NCBI GenBank assembly: GCA_963930775.1
Contig: OZ005707.1
Coordinates: 6,262,001-6,326,000 of the forward strand
DNA length: 64,000 nucleotides
DNA from: Cliona cf. orientalis
Taxonomy: Eukaryota > Porifera > Demospongiae > Clionaida > Clionaidae
Direction of reading: 5' to 3'
The notes under the pieces were generated by a model, which did not search any database, was not told the DNA's origin, and saw nothing but the letters and a program-made list of their open reading frames with translations. Made by a program: the position numbers and the translations under genes. Below are positions 1 through 12,202 of the stretch, one piece after another. Every line of letters begins with the position of its first letter. The stretch's first letter is position 1.

Positions 1-850
1 TGGTGTTTAGATTAGTTGTGTCACTCTTATTGGTTGGTGAACTATGCAAAGGTGGTGGAGAGCCATGGACAAACCAGGCAGTGGTGCAAACTGATCTGAA
101 ACTGAACCGTCACTCAGGGGCGGATCTATATATAGAATTTTCAATTGATGGGGTTGTATGCACACGAATATATGCAAACATGGAATCAGCTGCATAAAAT
201 GTGTACAAAGTTAGCCACTATTTTGTGGGGAGAGACCTTGTCTTAGGAACTAATCCACACAGTTGTAGGAACTTATGGAAATTATCAGTTTATAACCCAA
301 CACCTGCTTAGTCCCCAGTCTGTTAACTTAATTAACTGTAAATGTTTTATTTACATTAATAAATCTTTGTACAGGACTGGCCAATGTGGAGTAGTTAGTA
401 CAAATCATCAGTAAACACGTCACATCTGTGCCTGTGAGACTGGCCAGGGGCAGTATAATTATCACCTCACCTATCTATTTACTGTCCCCTATTGCACAGG
501 CACAGATATATTTTTGGCAAAATCAGAATGCAACCCCAGCATGCGCCTCCCCACTCCCCCTGTCACTGGTCACTACATATCAAAAATTAGTTTTTGCGGC
601 GTTCTAAAACTCTGTTGCGTCATGCAGTAATTCTAAAAAATGGCACATTAATTTAATCTGTGGTGGATGATGAAAGGGAATTCACTACCACAACCCTGTA
701 TAGGTGGCTTGTGTCAATAATTATTATGCCAACATTTAGCTACGTAAACAAATTATTGTTCTGAATTTGTTCATAACCTATCTCGCCACCTCCACTGCTT
801 GTGGATAGTTCACCAACCAACAAGAGTGACAGGGCTGCTCTAAACACCCA
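1..850. mobile_element. DNA transposon with long terminal inverted repeats, window starts at or inside its left end
   Basis: Positions 1-58 (GTGTTTAGA, then TCACTCTT, GGTTGGTGAACTAT) recur as an imperfect inverted copy at about 785-850. The interior has a nested palindrome (424-508, arms ATCTGTGCCTGTG) and no credible transposase ORF, so it is a non-autonomous element. It sits in the intron upstream of the first visible exon of gene A. The true left end may be just outside the window, so no target duplication can be called. Confidence 0.7.
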
Positions 851-1041
851 TAGTTGACTCATACTATGGCCATTTTAATGATGCTTTTAGGGTCAAAGAT
901 GAGTCCAGTAGTCCAGTCCAGTAATCCAGTCCAGTAGTCCAGTCCAGTGAATAGTGACACCCCTATAACTATTGTATACATGGCTGCTTGATGATTTATT
1001 GTTACAGCATAATTGTAATAAATTTTTCCTCATGTATATAG

Positions 1042-4000
1042 CTCCTTCAGCTCCACGAGATGTCACTGTGAGGGTGATCCGCCCTCTCCTGGTTGAAGTG
1101 AGCTGGAAGGTACCTGTAGTTACCAATGGGAATATCATACGCTACATTGTCTATGCCATTCCCTTGGTCTCCACTGAACCAACTAGAGGAAAGAGACAAG
1201 CTGAACCTGTTACCTTACCCAAGACAGTCAAAATGGTGAGCTTATGAGTAACAGTTCATGCGTTAATTAAGCTAATTTCTTAATATTATTTTCCTTGCAT
1301 GTCCTCTATTTTGTATGACAGCATTATATATACCCCTTTAATTAATTAGCTTAGCAGCAGCTGTACTATGTAGACTGTTTACCGTATAGCCAGAAAATTT
1401 GGCGGTTTGGCGGTCTATTATTACAACCGCCAAATTAAAATCCGCCAAAATTTCCTACTCGCATATATATGTATGGCGATCCCGTACTGAACCGCCAATA
1501 TTCTTTCAATAGCGATTTTGGGCTCAACCGCCAAATTTAATGCCCGCCAATATTTCCGGCTATACGGTATGTGTAAAGTCTGATACAGTATTAATTTTTT
1601 GCTGAAAAGATGTATGTTCTTGCCTACACATGTTCATAGGTGTTCCCTGGATCTGCAAGGGCAGGGAATGTCACACTAGTGGACCACTCAGTCACCTACC
1701 AGTTCCATGTTAGTGCTGCTGTCTCTGTGGATGGGAATCTCAACGAGGGAGAGCTCTCTGCTATCACCATCAACACAACACTCTTTGTACCCAAACCAGG
1801 TGCTTTTAGCAAAAATTAGAATAATATTACTGTGACAGTAAATCCTTCCTTTCCTTAAAACTCAACGTATTACCAAATCAGTGTATAATTAATTTTACTC
1901 ATAATCCCTATAGGACTTCCAACTCCAATTAATCTCAGGAGCACAGTCTCAACCAATTCCAGCATTACTCTTCTATGGAACTACCCTCCCCCACCTGTTG
2001 AGGCTATTGAAAGCTTTATGGTAAATGGCAACAAATTTCAGAGAAATGCATTCATCTTAGTTTATTTAGCTATGCAACATCCAGCATGATATCATCATGG
2101 TTTTGTTGCTGTTTAGGTTTCATACTCTGCTCAAGTGGACTGGAGAAGCCCTGGGGGTACCTTGGTCCGCTTCATGGACACAGACAAAGCCACCACAACT
2201 GGCACAACCATCACAATCTCCCAACTCATTCCTGGAACTAGCTACCTGTTCCGAGTTTCAGCAGTCACTCAAAAAGGGAGAGGAGCTGAGATGAATCTCG
2301 TGAGCCAAACAGAGAGAGCTCAGTCTGATGATGGTAAGATCAGAATCTCCGATTAATGATGAGAAAACCCTGCAATATTATTCCCAACTTTAATACTGCA
2401 GAGAGACTGGCATTTTTTCAGCTTCGAATTGGACCAATTGGAAGCTGTGTCGATTTCATGGTAAGCTTAGATTACGATGGTTGCTACAGATTTACAAATT
2501 TGTACATTAAATTGTAGGATCTATCTGGGAATAGTACAGCAAAGCTATACCATGTGCGTAAGGGACTTGCTGAAGAACTAATGCATCTTTGCCCAACATG
2601 TCGCCTCACCGATGCCAACATCAAAGATGACGAATTTAGCTGTCGTGGAGGACTCACCAACTACATTATCTACAGGGCAAGGATTGTAGGCACCGACATG
2701 TACAGTGCCCCAGGGCTGGTCTCCCTCATGCAGTCTTGGGTGGGCAGTGACACGGCCTCGATTGCAATTCAGTCGTCTTCCCGGCTGCATCTAGATGCCT
2801 CCTGCCCCACCTCACTGGACACCCTTAGATCTCCTGACTGCCCACTTGTATCTCGACCCCCAATCACCACAACCGTTGGTTTGCCAGAAACTAAGCCAAC
2901 GAGTAAGAAGCCAGAGGGAAGTACCACAGCCAAACCAGCACCCAGTGAAGAGAGAACCGGACTGAGTGCGTCTGCCAGAGCTGGTGAGATAGGGGGGATA
3001 TTTATCGGAGCTTTGATTGTTCTCCTTCTGGCTGTGGTTATCGTACTGCTGTCCGTGATAATACTCAAACGGTGGAAGCCATTGCTTCCAAGAATAAGGT
3101 GGGTGTATATAGGAACTTAGCATGTTGTTGCATGTGCATATCAGTGCATGCAGGCATGCACATGCACGAGAAAATCTATTATAGTGCATGAGGCTTGTAG
3201 TAAATAAACCAATACGTGGTCATAGTAATCAAAAAGTCCCTCTGGCCCAGTTTGCTTTGATGCGTGACAGTGAGGTTGCAGGGTGGGAGTATAGTACTAC
3301 CTATTAGGGATGTGACATGTACTTGTGGTATACTCTTCTTGATATTGTTGTGGTGTGTAGCAGATGGTCCACTTATGATTAGGCCGACTCACAGCTCTCT
3401 TGTCTGGATGGATAAACATCCTCAGAGTCTTATGGAGGATCAGACTATATTATGTGCCACCCTGGCCCACCCATGAGCGGTTTTCTCCCCATGGAAGCAT
3501 TACCGTGGTCGTAAAGTCTAGCTATGGCATGTGTTTATCTGTGCACAGTCCATGCAAGTCCCAAAGTTTAAAACGTATACCTACACAAAGTCCAACTTTC
3601 AAAGTCCAGATTCCAAAGATATATGATTATAATTATGGCACACTAGAGTCGTGATCAAAATCATGTATCGATGTCATAAACATTCTCCAAACTTATGATC
3701 ATATTGCTTGGGGAGATAACCCTTAATTTGCAATCATAGAAATTTGTGCTATACTATAAAAATTATTGAACCAGGTGTGTATACACGTATTATCAATAAT
3801 TATTATTTATATAAAGGTATGAGACAAATAATTACACGCTACTCCCAAAACACTTTTAAGTGATTTGTTACAATTAGTATCAGTAGTCATTCATCTTGCT
3901 GATCGTGCATGCAGCTTCCTGCTGACTGCTGGCTCTGCAGTATCTAGAATTTGTTAATTTTTAATTAGACTGCTTGCCGGACAGACCTGCATGTGTAGCA

Positions 4001-4523
4001 GCTGGTGACATCTTATCCACTATAGTCTATTGCATATAGTTACTGTAACGGCAAGTCATGACATATAATTATTACTGTACATAATATTATATAGATGGAA
4101 TTTGAAACTGTTGTTTACGTGATATATCTTCATGTAGGAATGGCAATGGTCATAGCCGAATGGCTGAAGACAAAACACCATTTGCTGATATAGGAAGGTA
4201 TATTATAAGTTGGTTTGAATTTTCAAGTTTCAGGGATGTATCTATAATAGGGAGGGGGAAGGGTGACCCCAGGGGTTCCCAGATCTGGAATCATTGATAA
4301 TTGTAGCATGCTGTACATAGAAAGTTTGAAGAGTTCATATTATATAGCTTGATGTTATGGACCCTTGTTGCTAAAGTTTTTTTTACTCTTGCATACATGC
4401 AAACATTAATTCTGTGTGCTAAAATGCATATTTTGCCAATATTAATCTAGCAGCAGTCAAGTGGGAGGACATCTCGACTTTGACACTAAAGATGACCTAG
4501 AGAAACCAAACACTGATTTTTAA
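1042..4523 (+). CDS. Gene A: SRCR/FN3-type receptor paralogue, 3' portion only
   Basis: The last eight exons of a receptor like genes B-J: 1042-1235, 1640-1799, 1914-2020, 2117-2333, 2402-2460, 2518-3098, 4138-4197 and 4451-4523 (TAA), 483 residues visible. They encode two FN3 domains (each split by a phase-0 intron), the conserved membrane-proximal cysteine domain (2402 to about 2850), a Thr/Pro/Lys-rich stalk, a TM helix (about 2986-3069, rich in Ile/Leu/Val) and a tail containing TPFADI and LDFDTKDD. Exon phases match genes B and C exactly. The first FN3 has an RGKR furin-like site (1185-1196). Upstream SRCR, FN3 and Ig exons must lie left of the window; the signal peptide is not visible. 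The long intron 3099-4137 is where tail exons became separable in the paralogues. Confidence 0.9.
1381..1568. mobile_element. 188-bp MITE with ACCGTATAGCC inverted ends
   Basis: The ends ACCGTATAGCC and GGCTATACGGT are inverted copies, with the similarity extending about 25 bp inward. The interior repeats the motif GGCGG/CCGCC several times. It lies inside the first visible intron of gene A; the matching introns of B, C, F, H and J do not have it. No coding capacity. Confidence 0.75.
3099..4137 (+). other. Long intron of gene A between TM exon and tail exons
   Basis: No gene seen here. From about 3826 to its end the intron is homologous to 12905-13183, upstream of gene C. It therefore contains the left boundary of the B/C duplication unit. 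Confidence 0.6.
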
Positions 4524-4829
4524 TTGTTGAATACTGATAAGCTCAAACAAGTGAAATGCATACATTGTATACTGCATTCCATTGTACAGATACAATATAA
4601 TAATACTATCATTGTGTGTAGTATTATATTCACTTCCTTTATGATGTAATCACATGCTGTGTGATGCAATGTAATCCGAGTCGCAGAGTCGTGCACTCTG
4701 CGAACATAAAAGCATCTGCAGCAACTGCGGAAAACTATAATAGCTAAAAATTAGCTGTTACCAAGTGCCAATTGAATCTCTTAAGTGCAGCTGCTATCAC
4801 TAATAGTGGTGAATTTGATTTCGTGGGGC

Positions 4830-4837
4830 TATAAAAA
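4830..4837 (+). promoter_or_regulatory. TATA box of gene B
   Basis: TATAAAAA lies 107 bp before the ATG, and the block is conserved upstream of gene C. A short palindrome (CGCAGAGT...ACTCTGCG, 4683-4703) sits about 130 bp further up in both copies. The start site is inferred to be near 4860. Confidence 0.55.
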
Positions 4838-4943
4838 TAACAGAGACTGGAATAGTTATTGCAAGAGTTATCGTGCTGCAACAACTTACCACTGCTGACT
4901 CGATTCAAAAGCTCCTTTAGTTTGGGTACTGATTGCAAACAAC

Positions 4944-7900
4944 ATGTGGAAAGCGGTGCTACAGGTAGCTGTGGCTACTTTTCTACTACTGCATGCTGCT
5001 CATGGTAAGTGCTTGCATGCATATACTACCAGATTAGTTTTTAAGCAAACATGAAAGTGCTTGAAGATAGTATTATTAATTTTTACATTCAGCATACTAT
5101 GTTTTTGCATTCATGCAGTATATTAATTTTTTTTGCATTCGGCATTATCATCATGCATCGAATTACAGTATTACTGAGCAATGAGCATACATACGTTAAT
5201 AACCATGCAGCTACAATTGCATTAGTGGTACCCTGTCCACAATTTCAAGAATTTCAACATGATCCTCATTAATATATGAAGTACCATTCAAGTCCATATT
5301 TAAAAAATAGCGCTAGCTTTCCTATATTATGTATACAGAGTCGATATCTTATACAGAGTATGTATATAATATGCAGAGTCGATCAGGTTATGCATGGGTG
5401 ATTTTACTGCTGCATGCCTTTGTTGTCAGCCCAAGTCTTAGAAAAATATGATGATATTGTCACGGATGATAATATTATGGTGATTTTACTGCTGCCTTTG
5501 TTGTCAGCCCAACTCTTAGAAAGATAATATTATAATTATGATGATATTATTGTCATGGATGATAAATAAATATAATTATGGAAACAAAAATGTGCATGCA
5601 TATAGCTAATAATATACTTAGTTACTCTTTATACTGAGTAGTATCTTTGTGCGAGTTCCATTAATGTTGATGATAATATTATAATCCAAACTTGTTATCA
5701 TCAACAATGGAACTCCCACAAGATAATTAAACTTGATGTAAAAGATAGTGGTAAAGGTGAACCCCCCACAATAGGATCAAAACAATTCTTATGTCGCATG
5801 CATTTACTTGAACCTTTCGACACACGTTTGGCAGAGGATAGGGCAAAAATTTTGTAAAATAAATGAAATTTGTAGAAAATTTGCCCTATATATATCCTAC
5901 AAATTTCCTATAGCTACATGCATGAAATCCATATTTTTGTCTAGTGTAAGGTGGAAAATTGACAGATAATAATTATTACATTGCACGCATGCAAAGTCAT
6001 CTCTGAAGTTGATAAATTGCATTTTGTGGGAGTCACAGTAAAACCGTAGTATTTTCATCGGTAAAATATTTAATTTCGCTTGTAAATTTTTCGCGTAGTC
6101 TAATTTTGTCGCCAGAGCCTTGCGACGAAAATTGGTATAAATATCATATTGTACGCGCGCACGCTATCGCCTCTCTAGACATGGTCGTAGAAAGCGATCC
6201 TCTTAGGTCTGGAAGACCATCGACAAGCTTCAAGTAGCGGAGTAGAGACATCTCTATTACACCACGACTCGACCGCGCGCGACTTGAGGTGCTAACGTTA
6301 AAAATATTCGATTACTAAATATTTCGCGTGCTTAATGTTCGTCGGTAAGGGTCCGATGATCCGAAAAATAATTTAACGATGAAATTTCTCGATCTACGGT
6401 AATTGAAATACAATAATACAGGACAGGGAATTAGAGGATCACAAATAAGTGGCATTCGATTGGTCGACTTAGACGGCACAACCGGTGGGAGTAAGGGAAG
6501 AGTGGAAGTGCTGTACAACGGGACGTGGGGTACAATCTGTGATGATTCGTGGTCATACAATGACGCCAGAGTTGCGTGCAGGTATATGATAGTATTATCT
6601 CAGTCTTTAAGTATTATTAATAATGACTAAAATTGCATCGGAATCATGGTAATACTAATAATTATTAGGATGCTTGATTTTGAGGACCTAGTCTGCAGTG
6701 TAGGCAATGGCCGGCTTGGACGTGCTAGTTCTAGCACGCCTATTTGGATGGATAATCTTCAGTGTTTTGGCAATGAGGCTGCTTTGGACCTATGCTACTT
6801 CCCCGGCTGGGGACGCCACGACTGTAGCCACTTTGAAGATGCTGGGGTGGTATGTGATGACAGTACGTAAGCACACAGTGATTGCTTCTAAAACGATCAC
6901 TGATTTTTGGTTAAACTTCTTTGTAGATGTGGGCATTGGTATCCCAAGTGATATTCAACTCCTTGCCTCAACCACCACTACCTTGACTATTGGGTGGACT
7001 GTAAGTGATAGCATTATCATATCAAGCAGATCACATAGCTACCATGCACAATAAATTAAATATTATTATTGTTACTTAGATAAACACGTACAATGGTTGT
7101 TTGTTTTCAAGTTTGTTATTTATAAGTGGGCCAAACAATAGTTTGTGTGTACTCCATGAGTAGGTTCACATACTTATAGATAGTGGTGTCTAGGTCTGCG
7201 TGCACACTCGTGTGAACATTCAGTTATCTGAATCCCTATTTTGGTTCTGTCATTGTGTGAGCTGTCTAGATGCACAGGGCGGCACCACCTGCCTGATCAG
7301 ATAAACTGTAGCATGTACTATGGACAAAGTTGGACAATTAAACCAATTACTCATTGTTTATATTGTAAAAATAGTCAAGAGTGCATGTCTAGTATTGCAT
7401 TCAAGGGGGAGGGGGTGGGTCCACAGATGTGTGTGGTTGCAGATTCCAATCCCATATTTGGAATGTGCAATGATATTGTGGATGGTGAGAATACTGACAT
7501 TAATTATCAAAATTAATGTGCAGTACTGATAAAAATTGTACCATGCAATGCTACAATTTAAGTTTGCTTATGTGTGTACGTAAATTTTATGTAAATAATA
7601 CATGCGTGCATAGATATAATTTTATGTATATACTAAGATGCTAGATCTGTGTCCTGATCTATTTCTAGGCTCCTAAACGACCCAATGGTATACTCGCATC
7701 GAGCGTTGGCTACGTTATCAGATACGAGACTGAATCAGGTTTCCTCAGGACAATCAGCTACACTAACTCCACTCACTCAGCTGGACAACAACTATCATAC
7801 ACTCTAACTGGTCTATCTCGAGATAATGAATATGACATAGACATTTCAATGAGAGTTAGTTACTCAGTCTGTTCGTACAGCTATATCTATGGCAACTACT

Positions 7901-10900
7901 CCGACCCAGTTGTCTTTCGAACAAATGCCACATGTAAGCAACCCTTTTCTTTACTATAGCAAACTTCAGCAGGCATTGTAATAGCTGCTACTTACAATTT
8001 TTTTGAACAGTGAAACAGTCCAACATTCCTTTGAGGCTTGTATCCAATTATCCTGGTCTTGACTTTCTTGGAAGGGTGGAGGTGTATCACAACAACCAGT
8101 GGGGGACAATTTGTAATGACTTCTTTGGCCTTGCTGATGCTAATGTGGTCTGCCGAACACTCAACTTCACAAATGGTGCTCTATGCTACAATAGTTATTC
8201 ATTTGGACGAGGAACAGGTATTATTAATTTATATGGTACTTACATCATCTCAAGGTTAATATAGTTACTGATCCTAAATTTTCTATAATGTATAGGTCCG
8301 ATTTGGATGGACAATCTAGACTGTGGTGCTGGAGATGAGGTGCTGGATGACTGTGATTTTAACGGCTGGGGTATCCACAACTGCCGCCATTACGATGATA
8401 TTGGTGTTGTTTGCAGGCCCAGTAAGTGACTCCAACATTGATCAACGTATTTGAATTTGAGTCAGTCATATTATATGCATGTACTATAATTTTTTTGCTA
8501 TAGACGGTGAACAACTTGCTCCCGTGGAAAACGTTACGGTGACGGATGTTGGACCCACTTCCTTCACAGTACAGTGGAATGTGAGTATCAATTTGAGAGG
8601 ATTGGGAAGATTCAATTCTCATTCTAGATTCTCTTCCTTTTCAGAGGTACAACTTCTCCAGTGGATTGTATCGAAGAGGTTATCAGATACGATACATTGA
8701 TAGTCGTGGCATTAGTAGATCGAGAATCATCTCAACATATTCCTCTATTCGAGCTCCTGCTAATCAGTACACAATCACTTCGCTTAGGTTTGGTGAAATA
8801 TACAATGTATCTGTCCGTATACGAATTCGTGTTATCTCCTCGTGCTATTCCTACCTCTACGGACAGTACTCAGACAATGTCATAGTTGAAACAGTAGAAA
8901 CAGGTAATTTAATAATAACCTGTAACCTATACATGTACTGAGCTGTATTGAATGTAACATGACGCATATCATATGCATGCAGCTCCCACAAGTGCTCCGA
9001 CACAATTCCATGTGAACGCCATCAACAGCTCATCGATAGAGGTTCTGTGGGAACTCCCTCCGTACAGTTCTCGTGGAGGAGTCATCCTTGGCTTCAAGCT
9101 TTTTGTCATCCCTGCAAATGGAGGAACAGAAAGGACGATTGATGTTGATAACTCAACTGATGTCTATGCTGTTAGTGGACTGAGATCAGCCACCTCGTAC
9201 AGATTCAGTGTTCTTGCCTACACCAGCGTGGGAGATGGACCAAGAAGCATCGCTCTAACTATTGCTACATTGAGTAAGCAGATGTTAAACTTAACCCCAT
9301 TTTCAGCATGTTATAGAGAAAGGTGTGAGTGGCCTCAAGGCTGAAGTTACCGTCATTGGCTTATTTAATAATAATGACTTCTATTCCTGTAGGTTTTGAT
9401 CCTCTGATCATTGAGTTTGGGTACAATGGCAATGGTCTCGACAGAGCAACACTATCTTCATACTTTTATAGAAATGGTCGAGTCAATATTCACTGTACTT
9501 CCGCCAATGCCACACATGCACCAGCTGACTGGTACTTTGCCAATGGCACTAGAATTGGAGTGAGGGATAGAAATTTCCGAGCAGGTCACTTCTCCAATGG
9601 AACTGCAATGCTTCAGATTGCACATTACAGATCGCTAAGCTACTGCGATGGTGGCAATTACACATGCATCATCAACACTACTTCAGGCCATTATGAAACT
9701 AGGACCTTTAATCTTATTATTAACTGTACGTAAGCTATTCATTCATTCATTTGATTGATTGATCAATCATAATATTATATTGATTTCAGCTTCACCACCC
9801 ACTCCTGTTCGGCCATTTGAAATTAAGGCACAGAGCACAAGTATCACTGTCGGGTGGTCTGACTCATACTGTGATGGGGGGCACCCTATAATTAGCTTTG
9901 ACCTTCAATATGACCAACAGTATGGCTACTTTATTGCCCGAACCATTCGAAATATCGACCCAACCCAAAGAAACTACACTATTACCGGACTACAATCGAA
10001 TACATTCTACACTTTCAGAGTCCGTGCTGTCAGTGCGAACTCACGAACAAGCTCCTACTCTTCATCCGCCTCAATTGCTACACTTGCCCCTGGTATGCTA
10101 TAGTAGAGGTTGACATAAAATAATCTCGGCTTTCAAATTTAATGTTAATTAAAATGCATGTAGCTATAATAATTAGGTTCTTTTATTAGAAACGGTATAT
10201 ATAGGTAGCTAGCTACACGCAGTATAGGCCACTCTGCAATTAATCCTAATGCATATTTCATATATCTTGTGCTGACTTTCAGCTCCATCAGCGCCAAGAG
10301 ATGTTTCGGTGAGGCTAGTCACTCCGCGAGTGGCTGAAGTGAGGTGGAGGGTGCCTGCGGTGTCCAACGGCCATATAGTCAAGTACGTTGTGTATGCCAT
10401 TCCACTGGGAGGAGCAACCAGACAAAGGAGACAAGATGTGGCAGCTACCACACCACAGACTATACGAACGGTATCAAATCATCAAAATTTCTATATGTCC
10501 TCAAAATGTAGAAATTAATTATTGCTCTCTTTCCCCCCACCCCCTCTCTTCTTTTGATAGGAGTTCTCCGGTACAGCAACAGCAGGCAACGTCACTCTCA
10601 CAGATCACTCTATCTCGTACCAGTTTCAAGTCACTGCTGCTATCATGAATGGACAGACCCTCAACGAGGGAGAGCGCTCATCAATCACAACGGGCACAAT
10701 CTTGTTTGTCCCTGAACCAGGTAAGATCTTAGCTGTCTGCATGCACTATTGTGCTGCCTAGTATGTAATACTACATTGTGTATACTCAGGGCTACCGACT
10801 CCTTCGAATGTAAGAGTCACAGGATCGACCAACTCTAGCGTGTCCCTTGCATGGGATTACCCCCCTCCTCCTTCAGAGGCAATTCAAAGCTTCATGGTAA

Positions 10901-12160
10901 ATATATTATATTATAGTAATATTCTTGTTATATATTATTTTTATTCATGCAATAATTGCGTAGATCTCCTACTCGGCTAGTGTGGAGTACAGAAGCCCCC
11001 AGGGTGTTCTAGTTCTCTTTGAAGATGCCGACAACATCACGACTACTATCAACAGGATCACGATTAGTGGGCTCGTTCCTGAGAACACCTATCAGTTCCG
11101 AGTGTCGGCTGTGACCGGTTCTGGGAGAGGAGCTGAAGTTAGTGTGTCTGGACAAACAAGGCCCGCCTACGGTACATAATAAGATGCATGCAACTGCATG
11201 AATTGCAATAATTTGAATTTCCTGCACAGGTGACACCATGGCATACTTTCAAGTCAGAATTGAACCAATTCAGAGCTGTATAGAGTACATGGTAAGTTTG
11301 AAAACTATTGCTCCGTACGTAAAGTATGGTATAAATTATTGCGTGTAGGACCTCACTGAAGGAAACAACCTAATTAAGATTCGTAAAGGTATTGCCGATG
11401 AACTGGCCCACCTCTGCCAATCTTGCCGTCTCACCATTGCCAACATCAAAAATGACGAATTTAGCTGTCGTGGAGGACTTATGAAGCAGATTGTCTACAG
11501 GGCAAGGATTGTAGGCACTGACATGTACGGTGCCCAAGGGCTGGTCTCCCTCATGCAGTCTTGGGTGGGCAGTGGTAGGGCCTCTATCATGATCCAGTCC
11601 TCTCGTCTCCACCTTGATCCAACTTGTGGCACTTCTCTCGATACCCTTAAGTCTCCAGACTGTGAGATTGCTCCTCCTACTAGGCGCACCAATCCCACCA
11701 ATAACCCCACTGTTGCTAATCCAAGTGTAGCTGCCCGGCAGGGTGGTGGCAGTGCTAGCGTTGGGGAGATAGGGGGAATAGCAGTAGGCGGAGTCATCAT
11801 TGTCCTCCTTGTCGTACTTATCGTACTCATCGCTGTCGTAGTTTTGGTGAAAATGAAGTCAAAGCTTGCACTTAAGTAAGATACGATCAATTGCAATTGA
11901 AGGGCTACACATGACATTAGAATACTAAATTTTTTTTCAATAATTATCCAGAAATAATCATACCCAGATGAAAGAACCAGACTACTCGTATTCTGAGTCT
12001 CCTTTTGCTGATCCCAGAAGGTATTTAATATTGATAATTATTGTATGTAACATTAATGATGACTATTTAATATGCATTACTTTGCAGCAATAGGGACAGT
12101 GCTATGTTTGATGATATTGATAGTAAAGATGATTTAAAGAAGATTAGTACCGGCCTCTGA
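4944..12160 (+). CDS. Gene B: SRCR-FN3-Ig type I membrane receptor
   Basis: Exons: 4944-5004, 6422-6581, 6669-6862, 6927-7000, 7669-7933, 8011-8217, 8296-8421, 8504-8580, 8645-8903, 8983-9273, 9393-9725, 9790-10092, 10283-10470, 10561-10720, 10790-10896, 10964-11171, 11230-11291, 11349-11875, 11952-12020, 12088-12160. They sum to 3744 nt, 1247 residues. Order: signal peptide (1-21), SRCR (about 25-138), FN3 (to 251), SRCR (252-362), FN3 (363-474), FN3 (475-571), Ig (572-682, WYF and CDGGNYTC), three FN3 (683-1004), membrane-proximal cysteine domain (1005 to about 1135), Gly/Ser stalk, TM (about 1164-1190), tail with SPFADP and [10 protein letters not shown]. An RQRR furin-like site lies near residue 830. 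The SRCRs show the typical WGTICDD, RVACR and EDAGVVC blocks. Splicing at 11875 is preferred because reading through stops at once, while the spliced tail is conserved in C. Likely role: adhesion, recognition or scavenging at the cell surface. Confidence 0.93.
5652..5716. repeat. Short AT-rich hairpin in gene B intron 1
   Basis: GAGTTCCATT plus TGTTGATGATAA is followed by its near-perfect inverse, TTATCATCAACA plus ATGGAACTC. Gene C lacks the whole 5650-5950 stretch at the matching site, so this hairpin and the next element may have arrived as one composite insertion. Confidence 0.7.
5767..5946 (-). mobile_element. Diverged copy of the CACTAGACAAAA MITE family, reversed
   Basis: The reverse complement matches the elements at 12723-12894 and 56852-57029: CTAGTG end, GCATGAAATCC, the GGGCAAA...TTTGCCC inverted pair, GGCAGAGGATAGGG, then CGACA. 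The left boundary is approximate. It is absent from gene C intron 1. Confidence 0.65.
6043..6400. mobile_element. 358-bp MITE immediately before SRCR exon 2 of gene B
   Basis: Starts ACCGTAG and ends CTACGGT, with subterminal inverted similarity (TTTCATCG and CGATGAAA; TAAATTATTT-like stretches). The interior is richer in CG dinucleotides than its surroundings. Gene C reads straight from the homologue of 6040 to the splice acceptor, so this is an insertion present only in B. The element ends just 22 bp before exon 2. Its terminal bases resemble those of the element at 1381-1568. Confidence 0.75.
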
Positions 12161-12196
12161 ATGAAATGACATGACCGTTAACTTTAGACTGTGCTG

Positions 12197-12202
12197 AATA
12201 AA
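12197..12202 (+). terminator. Poly(A) signal of gene B
   Basis: AATAAA lies 37 bp after the TGA; the same signal is at 22063 for gene C. Confidence 0.6.

Noticed and set aside
2769..3189. Minus-strand ORFs over the membrane-proximal exon (also 11495-11917, 21376-21783, 33278-33469, 52948-53196)
   Set aside because: They recur only because the + strand exon is conserved; no domain, start context or splice structure of their own.
3264..3654. 70- and 84-aa ORFs in the long intron of gene A
   Set aside because: No homology I recognise, no domain features, and they overlap in different frames.
11877..11879. Stop codons directly after TM exons of B and C (and 53418-53420 in J) as the gene ends
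   Set aside because: A GT donor overlaps each stop, and in-frame tail exons with correct phase and a conserved sequence follow.
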